From Porphyromonadaceae bacterium UBA7207 (lineage in GTDB: Bacteria > Bacteroidota > Bacteroidia > Bacteroidales > Muribaculaceae), in the NCBI GenBank assembly GCA_002490635.1, contig DKUJ01000041.1, positions 1-64,000 on the forward strand: a stretch of DNA of 64,000 nucleotides, written 5' to 3'. Made by a program: the position numbers and the translations under genes. Below the pieces are notes generated by a model. It made no database searches, was not told the DNA's origin, and saw only the letters and a list, made by a program, of their open reading frames with translations. Positions within the stretch are counted from its first letter, which is position 1; the number at the start of each line of letters is the position of its first letter. This document shows positions 34,569 to 43,585 of this stretch, in pieces.

Positions 34569-36011
34569 TTATTTCAATAGGTAGCGGTAGATGTCGTTGC
34601 CGTTGGCATAGATAAGCAGCAGCAGCAACAGGAAAAATCCGCAGGTGTTCACAATTTCAAGAAAGCGGTCAGAAGGCTTGCGTCGGGTGACCATTTCAAC
34701 CAGAAGGAAGAGAGTATGGCCGCCGTCGAGCCCTGGAATCGGGATTATGTTCATGAACGCGAGTATCACCGAAAGGAAGGCGGCTATCTGCCAGAAGCTG
34801 TACCAGTTCCACTGGTTCGGGAATAAGTCGCCAAGGGTTCCGAAGCCGCCAAGGCTCTGTGCGCCCTCTTTGGTGAACACCTGTCTGAGCGACTGCACGT
34901 AGGTTACCAGGCGGTCGACTCCCAGTTCTATGCCGCGGGGTATGCTGCCGGCAAAGCTGTAGTGTATGGTGCTGCGGTCGAAGATTTCCAAAGGCGAGAG
35001 CAGTCTGATGCCTATTTTGCCGTTGTCGTTCACGGCGACCTCGCTTGTATGCAAAGTGCTGTCGGTACCTAAGATAAGCATGGGCACTGTGCTGCCCTTG
35101 ACTTTATCAAGAGCCGGGAAAAACTCGGTAAGGGACGGCACAGTGTCGTTGCCTACTTTCAGAATGCGTTCACCGGGAAGGAGTCCCGCTGCGGAAGCCC
35201 CTTCGCCTGGCATTGTCTGAGCCACGTAGACGGGAATTCGCATGCTCATAGGCATAAAGTCCTTGCCTTTGGTGGTGAGCTGGCCAATCAGATTGTCGGG
35301 GATGGTGACAACGGCACTGTCGCCGCCGCGGCGCACGCCCACGCGTGTTCCAGGCTGAATCATGTCCCAGAGAGTGGAATAGTCGTGGGCATCGATGGCG
35401 CGGCCGTCGATGGAGGCCAGGATGTCGCCGCTGCGGAAGCCTGCCGACTCTAGTTCGGGTGCGAAATCCATGCCTTCGGTCATGGCCTGGAAGGGAATCA
35501 CATCGTCGCCCCAATGGAAAGTTATGCCTATGTAGATGCAGATTGCGAGCACGAAGTTGAAGACTACGCCGGCCACCATCACGCACAGGCGTTTCCAGGC
35601 GGCTTTGGAGCGGAACTCCCAGGGCTGTGGCTCGGAAGCGAGGTCGGAGGCGCTTTTGGTTTCATCGATCATGCCGGCAATGTCGCAGTAGCCGCCGAGT
35701 GGAATCCAGCCAAGGCCGTAGATGGTGTCGCGCCATGTGGGTTTGCCGTCGGGGCGTGGCTGGTGTGGCTTGCCCACGCGGAATGTAGCGGCGGCTTTCG
35801 GCGTGCCGTCGGCCTTGTTCCATCCTATGAGTTCCAGGGTGCCGGCCATGGGGTTGTAGCGCAGCAGCGAGAACTTGTAGTTGAAGAAAAGATAGAAGCG
35901 GTTTACCTTCACTCCGAAGATGCGGGCGAATATGTAATGGCCGAACTCATGCACTGTCACAAGAATCAGCAGTGCGAGGATGAGTTGGAGAGCTTTGACG
36001 AGTATTTCCAA
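34569..36011 (-). CDS. rseP: RseP site-2 zinc metalloprotease (M50)
   Basis: The 480-residue intramembrane protease has HEFGH at residues 21-25 in the first helix (metal ligands H21 and H25, catalytic E22), and the third ligand D429 in PGLDGG. Between them are about 250 residues holding two PDZ domains (AAGLLPGERILKVGNDTV near 250 is the second). The first codon is TTG at 36011: the encoded MEILVKALQL agrees with the family N-terminus and no ATG occurs before the active site. It cleaves anti-sigma factors or membrane proteins after a first cut. It starts 19 nt after dxr. Confidence 0.93.
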   Translation of the reverse strand: MEILVKALQLILALLILVTVHEFGHYIFARIFGVKVNRFYLFFNYKFSLLRYNPMAGTLELIGWNKADGTPKAAATFRVGKPHQPRPDGKPTWRDTIYGLGWIPLGGYCDIAGMIDETKSASDLASEPQPWEFRSKAAWKRLCVMVAGVVFNFVLAICIYIGITFHWGDDVIPFQAMTEGMDFAPELESAGFRSGDILASIDGRAIDAHDYSTLWDMIQPGTRVGVRRGGDSAVVTIPDNLIGQLTTKGKDFMPMSMRIPVYVAQTMPGEGASAAGLLPGERILKVGNDTVPSLTEFFPALDKVKGSTVPMLILGTDSTLHTSEVAVNDNGKIGIRLLSPLEIFDRSTIHYSFAGSIPRGIELGVDRLVTYVQSLRQVFTKEGAQSLGGFGTLGDLFPNQWNWYSFWQIAAFLSVILAFMNIIPIPGLDGGHTLFLLVEMVTRRKPSDRFLEIVNTCGFFLLLLLLIYANGNDIYRYLLK

Positions 36012-36030
36012 TTTATTGCTGTTTGAGTGG

Positions 36031-37212
36031 TTATCGGGAGGTGGATGCCTCGAGGCGGGCGATATGTTCAGCGGCCAGGCGACGGCTCTGGTCGTTCACG
36101 GCCACATAGTCGGCATAGTCTGGCGATGCCACGTGTTCCGTGGTGGCAAGTGTGTGGGCAATGGTGTCGTAGATGTCGTTGAAGCCTATGCGGTCGGCAA
36201 GAAAAGCGGCAACGGCCACTTCGTTGGCCGCATTGATTGTACATGCCGCAGTACCGCCGCTTTTCATGGCGGTGTGGGCAAGACCGAAGCAGGGGAAGCG
36301 TTGTACGTCCGGTCGTTCGAAAGTGAGTGTGGCGATGTCGGAGAGCGATAGAGGCCGGCTCGTTCCTGCCAGGCGGGTGTTCTCGCCCAGGGCATAGGCA
36401 ATGGGAAGTTTCATGTCGGGCACTCCCAGCTGGGCTTTGATGGCCCCGTCGGTGAACTGTACCATGGAGTGGATTATGCTCTGCGGGTGCACTATGGCTT
36501 CTATTCGGTCAGGCGCTATGCCGAAAAGGTAATGGGCCTCGATGAGTTCGAAAGCCTTGTTCATCATCGTGGCCGAATCGATAGTGATTTTGGCACCCAT
36601 GCTCCAGTTCGGATGGCGTAGGGCATCGGAGGCTTTCGCACGGGAAATCAGGCTTTGTGGCCAGGTGCGGAACGGGCCGCCGCTGGCGGTTACGATGAGG
36701 CGGTCGACGGCTGCCATGTCCTCGCCGGCAAGGCATTGGGCAATGGCCGAATGCTCGGAGTCGACGGGATAGATGCGGGAAGGCGATTCTGCCAGCAGTC
36801 GGTTCACCAGATTCCCGGCCACCACAAGTGTCTCTTTGTTGGCAAGGGCAATGTCTTTGCCGGCTTTTATGGCTGCTATGGTAGGAGCAAGGCCACTGTA
36901 GCCCACAGTGGCGGTTACAACGGTGTCTACATCGTCGGCGGCAACACATTGTTCGAGAGCGGCTTCGCCTCCGGCACATTCGATGCCGAGCGGCTCCAGA
37001 TGTCCGCGCAGGCGTGGCAGCAGGCTGCTGTCGGCAATTATGGCCAGGCGTGGCCGGTGCCGCGCAGCCAGTGCTGCGAGCTCGTCGACACGCTTGCCGG
37101 CGGCCAGCACCGTGGCCCGGTAGCGTTCTGGGTGGTTTCCTATTATTTCTAATGCCTGTGTGCCAATGGAGCCGGTGGCTCCCAGTACGGCTATCCTTTT
37201 GGGTGTATCCAT
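36031..37212 (-). CDS. dxr: 1-deoxy-D-xylulose 5-phosphate reductoisomerase
   Basis: The ATG at 37212 gives 393 residues, the normal length; the frame continues open upstream but through the flippase gene in another frame. The NADPH-binding GATGSIGTQALE is at about 11-22, ALANKETLVVAG near 115 marks the hinge, and substrate residues lie in PVDSEHSAIAQCL near 142, TASGGPF near 171, and HPNWSMGAKITIDSATMMNK near 197. It makes methylerythritol phosphate, the second step of isoprenoid synthesis. A candidate promoter overlaps the end of the upstream flippase gene. Confidence 0.97.
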   Translation of the reverse strand: MDTPKRIAVLGATGSIGTQALEIIGNHPERYRATVLAAGKRVDELAALAARHRPRLAIIADSSLLPRLRGHLEPLGIECAGGEAALEQCVAADDVDTVVTATVGYSGLAPTIAAIKAGKDIALANKETLVVAGNLVNRLLAESPSRIYPVDSEHSAIAQCLAGEDMAAVDRLIVTASGGPFRTWPQSLISRAKASDALRHPNWSMGAKITIDSATMMNKAFELIEAHYLFGIAPDRIEAIVHPQSIIHSMVQFTDGAIKAQLGVPDMKLPIAYALGENTRLAGTSRPLSLSDIATLTFERPDVQRFPCFGLAHTAMKSGGTAACTINAANEVAVAAFLADRIGFNDIYDTIAHTLATTEHVASPDYADYVAVNDQSRRLAAEHIARLEASTSR

Positions 37213-37233
37213 TGCTGAGAACGATTGCGAATA

Positions 37234-37241
37234 CAAAATTA
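37234..37241 (-). promoter_or_regulatory. Candidate internal promoter before dxr
   Basis: The minus strand reads TAATTTTG, a full TAnnTTTG match, 21 nt upstream of the dxr ATG and overlapping the flippase stop. No good -33 box is seen, so it may give only extra transcription of dxr-rseP-rlmI. Confidence 0.4.
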
Positions 37242-38681
37242 GCAATTTTTTCGCTTTCTCAGAAGAATAAGGCACGTGGCTGAGGTGAGTGGCAGTGCTA
37301 TGCACAGACAGAATACCGGAGCGGCATATGCTCCGGCAATGACAGCCCCTATGGTGGCGAGAGAGACCGCTGTGAGTCGCCAGATTTTCGGTGAGAGCCC
37401 TATGCCATAGCGTTTTCTCAGCACATATCCGGCAATAGCTGTGTCGAGGGCATACATGGCGCCCATTGCGGCACCGGCGCCGGCGAAACCGCAGGTGCTG
37501 AACAGAACGAGGTTCATGCACAGATAGAAAACAGCGCTTGCCGTCTCGATTGCGAGATAGGCGCCGCCGGCGCCGCGTGCGAGTATGGCGAAAGTCATGT
37601 TCCACGAGAGCGCCCTCAGTGGCATGCCCAGCATGGCCACGCATATAAACGGCACCGCGGGGACGAACGGTTCGGAATACAGTATGCGCACCACAATGCC
37701 GCAGCCGCAGATCAGGAGCGTGCTCAGCGGCAGCAGCAGCGACTGAAGCACCCATGCCTGGTGCGATATCATTGTCGAGGTGCGCCATGGCGACGCCACG
37801 GCCGACGAAATGCGTGGATAGAACTCCTGCGATGATGCCGTGAACAGGATTCCGACATAGGAGTTGGCCACTGTGTAGCCTGCCTGGAAGATACCCACGG
37901 TTTCCGTGCTGTAGCTTCGGTTGAGGAACGTCGAGAACACATAAGCCGCCACAGTGGCGACGATGGAGCCGCCGGTCATGTATAGCCCCAGCGAGAGCAT
38001 TCCGCGTCCGTGGCGCCATGTTTCGGCGATGGTAGGCCGTCGGCCTGCCGGCAGCCGTACTGCCCAGCGAAGGGCAGCCGCGTAGCTTGTGCAGCCGTAG
38101 ATAATTATTATGGGCACAACGGCATCGAGCCGGAAGAAATACAGCAACGGGACTGTGAGTATCACCCCGGCGACAGCACCTGTGGCTCCCGACCTGGCCA
38201 GATCGGCAAGCCGTCCGAACGACTGCATGATTGCATGCTCCCCGGCAGTGAGCACCGAAAGCAGAACCACCGGAGCCAAGGCCGCCATGGAGGCCGTCTG
38301 GCTGAAATCGCCGAACGTCCACTGGCTGAGAAGCGGAGCCAGAACAGCGGTGGCCAGCATTCCCGCCATGCCTAAAAGCAGAGCCATGGAACGCACCAGC
38401 CTGGCGGTAGCTGCTCGGGATTCGTTGTCGGGAGTGATGGATATTTCTCTTACGGCAGTGGAGGATATTCCCAACTGCGATGTGCTCTGCATCATCGACA
38501 GTGTGCTGTTGAACAGCGATATAAGACCTGTACCGGAGGTGCCTATCCAGATTGCCCCCAGTTTGGCCCTCACCACAGCGCATACGATGCTCAGGCTCTG
38601 TACCGACCCGAACACGCCTATGGCGCCGAAGATGCGGCGGGTGAGGGCGGTGTGTGTTCGCGGGGTTCTCAGCGTAGCCAC
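37239..38681 (-). CDS. Polysaccharide flippase (MATE/Wzx-type)
   Basis: The 480-residue protein has about 12-14 hydrophobic helices and the Wzx-type layout: a basic N-terminal turn, SGTGLISLFNSTLSMMQ near 49-65, paired helices through the middle (FQAGYTVANSYVGILFTASS near 261) and a short charged C-terminus. Such proteins flip lipid-linked sugar units across the inner membrane. No glycosyltransferase lies next to it, so the sugar is unknown. Translation appears to begin at GTG (38681), 13 nt inside the end of envC; no ATG is available before the first helices. Confidence 0.8.
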   Translation of the reverse strand: MATLRTPRTHTALTRRIFGAIGVFGSVQSLSIVCAVVRAKLGAIWIGTSGTGLISLFNSTLSMMQSTSQLGISSTAVREISITPDNESRAATARLVRSMALLLGMAGMLATAVLAPLLSQWTFGDFSQTASMAALAPVVLLSVLTAGEHAIMQSFGRLADLARSGATGAVAGVILTVPLLYFFRLDAVVPIIIIYGCTSYAAALRWAVRLPAGRRPTIAETWRHGRGMLSLGLYMTGGSIVATVAAYVFSTFLNRSYSTETVGIFQAGYTVANSYVGILFTASSQEFYPRISSAVASPWRTSTMISHQAWVLQSLLLPLSTLLICGCGIVVRILYSEPFVPAVPFICVAMLGMPLRALSWNMTFAILARGAGGAYLAIETASAVFYLCMNLVLFSTCGFAGAGAAMGAMYALDTAIAGYVLRKRYGIGLSPKIWRLTAVSLATIGAVIAGAYAAPVFCLCIALPLTSATCLILLRKRKNC

Positions 38682-39994
38682 TTGCGCGGATCGAGTTTTT
38701 CTTTTTCGTGACGCACTTCGAAATGGAGGCGCGAGGTGTTTTCACCGGCTTCTGTGAACAGGGTTCCAAGGCTTTCTCCGGCGCCTACGCGCTGCCCCTT
38801 GCGGACATCAAGGGTTGCAAGGCCTGCATAGACCGTAAGATATTCGCCATGGCGCAGGAGAACCACATTATGGAAGCCGTCCATGAGTATTACCATGGAT
38901 ACCGTGCCGGGGAACACCGACAGGACGTGTGCGCCGGATGGTGCCTCGATGTCGATGCCGTTGTTCTGAATCTCGACACGGGAATACTCCGTGTGGCTGC
39001 GACGGCCGAAATTGCTCACTATGGTGGCCTGGCCCCGGACGGGCATCGGCAGACGGCCTTCGGCGGCGGCAAAGCTTGCGGTGAGGTCGGCATCGGGTGC
39101 CGGAGGAGGAGTGGTCGGTGTCGGCGTCGGAGTGGTGTTTTGCTGGTTCTGAGCCGGAGAGGACGTCTGTTGTTGCTGCTGTTGTTGGCGCTGTTGCTCT
39201 TCGCGCAGGCGTGCTTCCTCTGCGGCTCGCCTTGCCGCTTCTTCGGCAGCGCGTCTTTCGGCCTCTTCGGCAGCGAGAACGCGGTCGAGTTCTTCGTCGA
39301 GTTGCCGCTGTTGTGCCTGCTGTCGGCTCAGCACACGGTTGAGCGCTCCCGCCTGCGACCTCAGAGAGTCTGCAAGGCGTCGGCTGTGGTCGCGGTCGGC
39401 GGCAAGCCGGCGGCCTATCCGCTGTTGCTCTGCCATGGCTATCTGCAGTCGTGAGCGCATGGAGTCGAGACGGGATGCCGAACTGCGTAGAAGCTCGCGT
39501 TCGCTTGCCAGCCGTCGGCCCTGCTGCCGGTTCCAGTCGGCAAGCTGGCCAAGGTATCTCATCCTGCGCATTGCCTGGGCGAACGATTCAGAGGCGAAAA
39601 TATATGCTATCGGCGATGCCGAACGGCGCTGATTTCTAATGGCTACGAGCGAAATGCGGTACATGCTGTCCAGATGCGCCACTTTTGCGCTTATCCGCGC
39701 TACGCTGTCCTCCAGCGCGCGTGCCGCCGCTGTCGCCGAATCCACGCTCCTTCGGAGCCTGCGTTCGCGCGTGGCGGTTATTGCAATGTCGGCCTCGAGC
39801 CTTTCGATGCGGCGCAGCTGTTTTGCAGCCAGTGCTGTAGCCTGCTCTAAGTCGCGACCGGTCTGGCGGGCCTGGCGTTCAAGACGCTGCCGTTCCTGGC
39901 GCACGGTGCGCGAGTTGCGTCGTGCGTCGGCAGGCAATACCACTGTCAGAAGTGTCACGCATGCGGTCAGTACTATCGGCAGCAGCTTTCTCAT
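38669..39994 (-). CDS. EnvC-like murein hydrolase activator
   Basis: The ATG at 39994 is preferred over upstream non-ATG starts, giving 441 residues. A signal peptide is followed by a long coiled coil (about 30-250), then a Gln-rich run and a Thr/Pro linker near 275-310. The C-terminus is a LytM/M23 domain (about 325-441, VSNFGRRSHTEY to LDPRKWL). Two of the zinc ligands are replaced: NNGID stands where HxGxD is expected, and the HxH is only partly kept (LHFEVR). That fits EnvC, which activates amidases without cutting itself. It should act in the periplasm during cell division. Confidence 0.85.
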   Translation of the reverse strand: MRKLLPIVLTACVTLLTVVLPADARRNSRTVRQERQRLERQARQTGRDLEQATALAAKQLRRIERLEADIAITATRERRLRRSVDSATAAARALEDSVARISAKVAHLDSMYRISLVAIRNQRRSASPIAYIFASESFAQAMRRMRYLGQLADWNRQQGRRLASERELLRSSASRLDSMRSRLQIAMAEQQRIGRRLAADRDHSRRLADSLRSQAGALNRVLSRQQAQQRQLDEELDRVLAAEEAERRAAEEAARRAAEEARLREEQQRQQQQQQQTSSPAQNQQNTTPTPTPTTPPPAPDADLTASFAAAEGRLPMPVRGQATIVSNFGRRSHTEYSRVEIQNNGIDIEAPSGAHVLSVFPGTVSMVILMDGFHNVVLLRHGEYLTVYAGLATLDVRKGQRVGAGESLGTLFTEAGENTSRLHFEVRHEKEKLDPRKWLR

Positions 39995-40000
39995 CACCAA

Positions 40001-40918
40001 TCAGAGACCACCTAAAATTTTGAGCAGGGTGGAATTGTCGACCCGCCGGTACGATGCGGGAATGCGGGGGCGTTCTATTCTCGGGTAACGGTTCCAGCGT
40101 GCATCTCCTGCATTCCAGCGCAGAGATGCCTGCAGGCGACGGTTCCGCAGGGTTGTGGACACGTCCACACAGCTTGCCATGGTGCCGGCTTCCGTGGCGG
40201 CGGGGTCGGTATATTCAAAATTGAGGCTGTGTCCGCTGGCGTCGACGGTTATGCCGCTCAGCACCGGTGCGCCGTCGCATCCTGCATTGATGGGTCCTTG
40301 GGCAGTGAACGATATGTTACCGCGGCGGCTGTTGAACACCCGGGTATATGTCTCGGCAGTGGTATCGTCGGAACTGCCGGTGCTGAAATCTCCGAAATTG
40401 CCGGTTGTCACAGTGCCTTTGCCGGGCGAGAACATCTGCCCCATCAGAGCGCTTTGCAGGTCGCCGAATGTCAGGCCGGCGGCTTTCAGCAATTTTGAGG
40501 TATTCTGTGCATAGGCCAGTTTGTTGGGCTTTACAATGGCAATCACCGAATCTTTGTCGGCATAGAGTGAGCCGACCTCGAAGCCGAATACGCGGATAGA
40601 TATCGAGACGGCGCTGTCGCGCACCATCACAGCCCGTGCCGACAGTGAGATTTTCGACGGCTGGCGCATTTCCAGTTTGATCGGTGCGGAAATGTCGTGC
40701 CAGGGTGCATATGAGGCTGCCAGCATGTCGAAAGTGCCGCGTGCGGCCGGCACGGTGCTGTCGGCTACAGCTTCCTGAGTTGCCGGGCCGGTTGTCTTTT
40801 TGCTGCACGACCAGCACATCGCCAGAAGAACCAGCGATACGAAGATAGTGGCCAGCGGGAGGAGTATGCCGCCGGTAGTGCGAACCTGGTGTGCAGTAGT
40901 TTTTATATTCTTATTCAT
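40001..40918 (-). CDS. DUF4292 lipoprotein
   Basis: I chose the ATG at 40918 (305 residues) rather than the longer frame. A basic N-terminus and one hydrophobic segment lead to a lipobox-like MCWSC (Cys38). The mature part is a beta-rich, LolA-like domain typical of DUF4292, with SLSARAVMVRDSAVSISIRV near 90 and VGSLYADKDSVIAIV near 115. Its start overlaps the stop of the upstream TPR gene by 8 nt and its stop lies 6 nt before envC. DUF4292 proteins are fixed partners of dut, TPR and EnvC genes in Bacteroidetes; a role in outer-membrane assembly is likely but unproven. Confidence 0.85.
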   Translation of the reverse strand: MNKNIKTTAHQVRTTGGILLPLATIFVSLVLLAMCWSCSKKTTGPATQEAVADSTVPAARGTFDMLAASYAPWHDISAPIKLEMRQPSKISLSARAVMVRDSAVSISIRVFGFEVGSLYADKDSVIAIVKPNKLAYAQNTSKLLKAAGLTFGDLQSALMGQMFSPGKGTVTTGNFGDFSTGSSDDTTAETYTRVFNSRRGNISFTAQGPINAGCDGAPVLSGITVDASGHSLNFEYTDPAATEAGTMASCVDVSTTLRNRRLQASLRWNAGDARWNRYPRIERPRIPASYRRVDNSTLLKILGGL

Positions 40919-42716
40919 AGAAATAAGCGCGGTTGGTATGTTTGCGGCGTATTCTTTCATTGTCGGGGTCCAGTTCGAGTGCTTTGCCCCAGAACTCCAC
41001 GGCTTCGGCAGGGTTGCCGCTCATAAAGTATATGTCGCCGGCGTGATCGTAGATTTCGGCGGAAATGGCGTTCTCTGATTCCACCGCATTCTCGTCGGTT
41101 ACGGATTCTTCTTCGTCTTCATTGCGTAGGCATATCGACAGGGCCTGGTCGATCAGTTCCTTGGCACGCTGGTAGTCGCGTTTTTTGAACATCACCCAGG
41201 CATAGGTGTCGAGAAAGGTTGAGTTCTCCGGCTCGGCCGCCACGGCGATGGATGCATACAGTTCGGCGCGTCCCAGAGTCCTGTCTTCCTCGGCCATGAA
41301 ATATGCGGCGTTGTTGAGCGCCATATAGTTGTCGGCGTTGAAGGAAATAGCCTTGTCGTAGGCCGCCAGGGCACTGTCGACGTTCTCCGCCTTGTATAGC
41401 AGGTCGCCTTTTATGAGGAAGAGATGCGAGAGAATGCGGGGCTCCTGGCCGAATTCGATATCCAGGCTGTCTATCATCCCGAGTGCCATTGATTCCTTGT
41501 TCTGAACAACCAGTGCGGTGGCTCCCATAAGTGCGGCGTAGGCGTCGGAAGGAAAGCGCCTGAGTGTCTCTTTCGATGCTTCCGCGATACGCTCGGTATC
41601 GTTGCACTTGCCAAGCGCATATAGCAGGCGATCCCACACTTCCTGGTCGGAAGGCTCGAGATCTACGCTGTAGCGGAAATGTTCGGCGGCGGCTTCGTTG
41701 TTGTCTTTCTCCAGCTGGTATTCTGCGTAGAAAGTGTGCAGCGATGCCTCTCCGGGGTTCACCTCCTGGAGCACGCCGAACATGTGCTCGATCTGGCTGT
41801 GCCGTGAGGTGTCGGCAAACAGGGTGCTCACAGTGCCGCGTAGAATATCGAACTTCATGGCATACTCCATGGATGGGCTTTCCATTGCTTTCAGGACTTC
41901 GCTGATGAAAGTGGCGCTGTCGCCGCGGTTCAGAAAATAGTTTGCCCGTGCCAGACGCAGGGCGCCGTTTTCGGAATCGATCTGTTCGGCGAAATCGAGG
42001 TAGCGGCTGGCGGAGTCGGCCATGCCGAGTTTTTCGAATGTGGATGATATGAACAGCATAGCCTGCATGTCGGCGGGAGCCTCGCGGTGGAATCTGGCGA
42101 GTTCGCTCACCATGGCGGCGGTGTCGGCCATGAGATTGAGCACCGCGATTTTGTGTGATGCCAGGGTGGGGTTGCCAGGCTGGGTCTGCTGAAGACGTCC
42201 GATTATGTCAACAGCTCGTCGGAGTGCCTCCTGGTCGCCGGAAGTGGCGCCCTTGTTCACAAGTACGGTTGCCAGGTTCATTGCCGGATCGGTGCGGCTT
42301 GGCTGGAGGGAATCGAGAAGTTCCCAAGCGGAGATTACGTCGTCGTACCGGCGCAGGCGTGTGGCGATGTCGATGTATCGTTCGGCATTTGGCTCCGACA
42401 GCGGATCGGCGAGGAAGCGGCGGCAGAGATCGGCATAGGCCGCCTCTGTGCCCGAGGAGTCTACGGTAGGAAGCAGGATGTCCACCTCTGCCAACGCACC
42501 GCGGATATAGGGGTCTTCGGGGTCGAGGCTCGCAGCGCGGCGCAGCATCATGTAATAGTCGTCCAGACTGTGGCTGTTGCGTGCGTTGGCGGCTTCGAGG
42601 AATATGTATTCCGCTTTTATCTGGTCGGCGCCGCGACCCGAAGGGCGCGATGCATATCCTGCGAAGAAAGCGCAGGCAAAAGCCAGTAGCAGAAGTGTTG
42701 CAGAGAGTCTACTCAT
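40911..42716 (-). CDS. TPR-repeat envelope protein
   Basis: The 601-residue protein has a short hydrophobic N-terminus (residues 3-22, no clear lipobox) and then tandem TPR helices through most of its length, for example ADMQAMLFISSTFEKLGMAD near 214, YAEYQLEKDNNEAAAEHFRY near 323, and SALAAYDKAISFNADNYMA near 444. The C-terminal repeat ends AEAVEFWGKALELDPDNE. A Glu/Asp-rich loop interrupts near 540-555. It is probably an exported scaffold that binds other envelope proteins; the conserved link to DUF4292 and EnvC suggests shared work. A 75-nt gap containing a small TTGAA/TTCAA hairpin separates it from dut. Confidence 0.85.
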   Translation of the reverse strand: MSRLSATLLLLAFACAFFAGYASRPSGRGADQIKAEYIFLEAANARNSHSLDDYYMMLRRAASLDPEDPYIRGALAEVDILLPTVDSSGTEAAYADLCRRFLADPLSEPNAERYIDIATRLRRYDDVISAWELLDSLQPSRTDPAMNLATVLVNKGATSGDQEALRRAVDIIGRLQQTQPGNPTLASHKIAVLNLMADTAAMVSELARFHREAPADMQAMLFISSTFEKLGMADSASRYLDFAEQIDSENGALRLARANYFLNRGDSATFISEVLKAMESPSMEYAMKFDILRGTVSTLFADTSRHSQIEHMFGVLQEVNPGEASLHTFYAEYQLEKDNNEAAAEHFRYSVDLEPSDQEVWDRLLYALGKCNDTERIAEASKETLRRFPSDAYAALMGATALVVQNKESMALGMIDSLDIEFGQEPRILSHLFLIKGDLLYKAENVDSALAAYDKAISFNADNYMALNNAAYFMAEEDRTLGRAELYASIAVAAEPENSTFLDTYAWVMFKKRDYQRAKELIDQALSICLRNEDEEESVTDENAVESENAISAEIYDHAGDIYFMSGNPAEAVEFWGKALELDPDNERIRRKHTNRAYFYE

Positions 42717-42791
42717 TAATGGAGTTTGTGTGTTTGGGAGAGTGTGCCTGAATTTCCAGGATAGGATTTGAAACGATTCAAGACCGCAATC

Positions 42792-43235
42792 CTAATTCTT
42801 GCCGGTGTGTCCGAAGCCTCCGTTGCCGCGGTCGGTGTCGGAGAGCGTTTCGGCAGGTATCCATTCCACGGTCGCATATCGTGCCACCACCATTTGTGCG
42901 ATGCGGTCGCCGTCGGCCACGATGAACGGTTCGGCGGATAGATTGGCAAGAATCACTCCGATTTCGCCGCGGTAGTCGCTGTCGATTGTTCCGGGGCTGT
43001 TCAGCAGGGTTATGCCGCTGCGCAGTGCCAGGCCGCTGCGCGGCCGCAGCTGCATTTCGTATCCTGCGGGCAGTTCCACCCGCAGGCCGGTGGGTATGAG
43101 CGCCCGTCCGCCGGGATGTATTGTCACAGGGCTGTCGAGCATGGCGCGCACGTCCATTCCCGCCGCTCCGGGAGTGGCATATTCGGGAAGTCGTCCGCTG
43201 CGGTCGATAACTGGTATTTTAACTGAATCTGTCAT
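42792..43235 (-). CDS. dut: dUTP diphosphatase
   Basis: The 147-residue trimeric dUTPase shows all five motifs: GAAGMDVRA near 23, [20 protein letters not shown] near 64-83 (motifs 2 and 3, with the catalytic Asp in SDYRGEI just after), [10 protein letters not shown] near 107, and the C-terminal arm [11 protein letters not shown]. It hydrolyses dUTP, preventing uracil in DNA and supplying dUMP. Its ATG overlaps the stop of the upstream small secreted-protein gene (ATGA). Confidence 0.96.
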   Translation of the reverse strand: MTDSVKIPVIDRSGRLPEYATPGAAGMDVRAMLDSPVTIHPGGRALIPTGLRVELPAGYEMQLRPRSGLALRSGITLLNSPGTIDSDYRGEIGVILANLSAEPFIVADGDRIAQMVVARYATVEWIPAETLSDTDRGNGGFGHTGKN

Positions 43236-43585
43236 AAGTTTATTCGTCGGGTGGCTCCGCCTGCCTTGAGAATGAATATTCCGCGGGTATCCATGTGGAG
43301 CCGCACTTTGCCGGCGGCAATCTGTTTCTGCGTAATCAGCTGTCCGAGGATGGAGAAAACCTTCACGGTGGTGGGGCGATCCACAGTTATTGTCACCGTG
43401 CCTGTGGCAGTTACCTCAACGTTGATTTCGGGAGTATCCGAATTCCGGTGTGTGGCTGGTTCGGCAGTGCATATCACTTCCCATACCGGTGGCTGCGCGG
43501 GTGTTTGCGCAGGCAATGCTGTCGGCAAAACCATGCATGCGGCGAGAATGGCGGCGCGGATAAGGGAAATGACGGTATGTTTCAT
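43232..43585 (-). CDS. Small secreted protein with Por-type C-terminal tail
   Basis: This 117-residue protein has a signal peptide (to about Ala26) and a short region with one or two strands. Its last ~70 residues ([15 protein letters not shown], then [20 protein letters not shown] and [15 protein letters not shown]) have the shape of a type IX sorting domain. In effect it is a signal peptide plus a sorting-like domain with almost no cargo. It is joined to ansA upstream and dut downstream by 4-nt overlaps on both sides, so it is surely translated with them. Function unknown. Confidence 0.75.
   Translation of the reverse strand: MKHTVISLIRAAILAACMVLPTALPAQTPAQPPVWEVICTAEPATHRNSDTPEINVEVTATGTVTITVDRPTTVKVFSILGQLITQKQIAAGKVRLHMDTRGIFILKAGGATRRINL

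Noticed and set aside
36031..38769. Single 912-codon frame through dxr and beyond
   Set aside because: Only the part from the ATG at 37212 matches Dxr. Upstream the frame is an Arg/His-rich shadow of the flippase gene.
39150..39200. GTTGTTGCTGCTGTTGTTG-like repeat as a regulatory microsatellite
   Set aside because: It is in frame and encodes the Gln-rich run of the EnvC-like protein. Length variation is possible, but there is no evidence of phase variation here.
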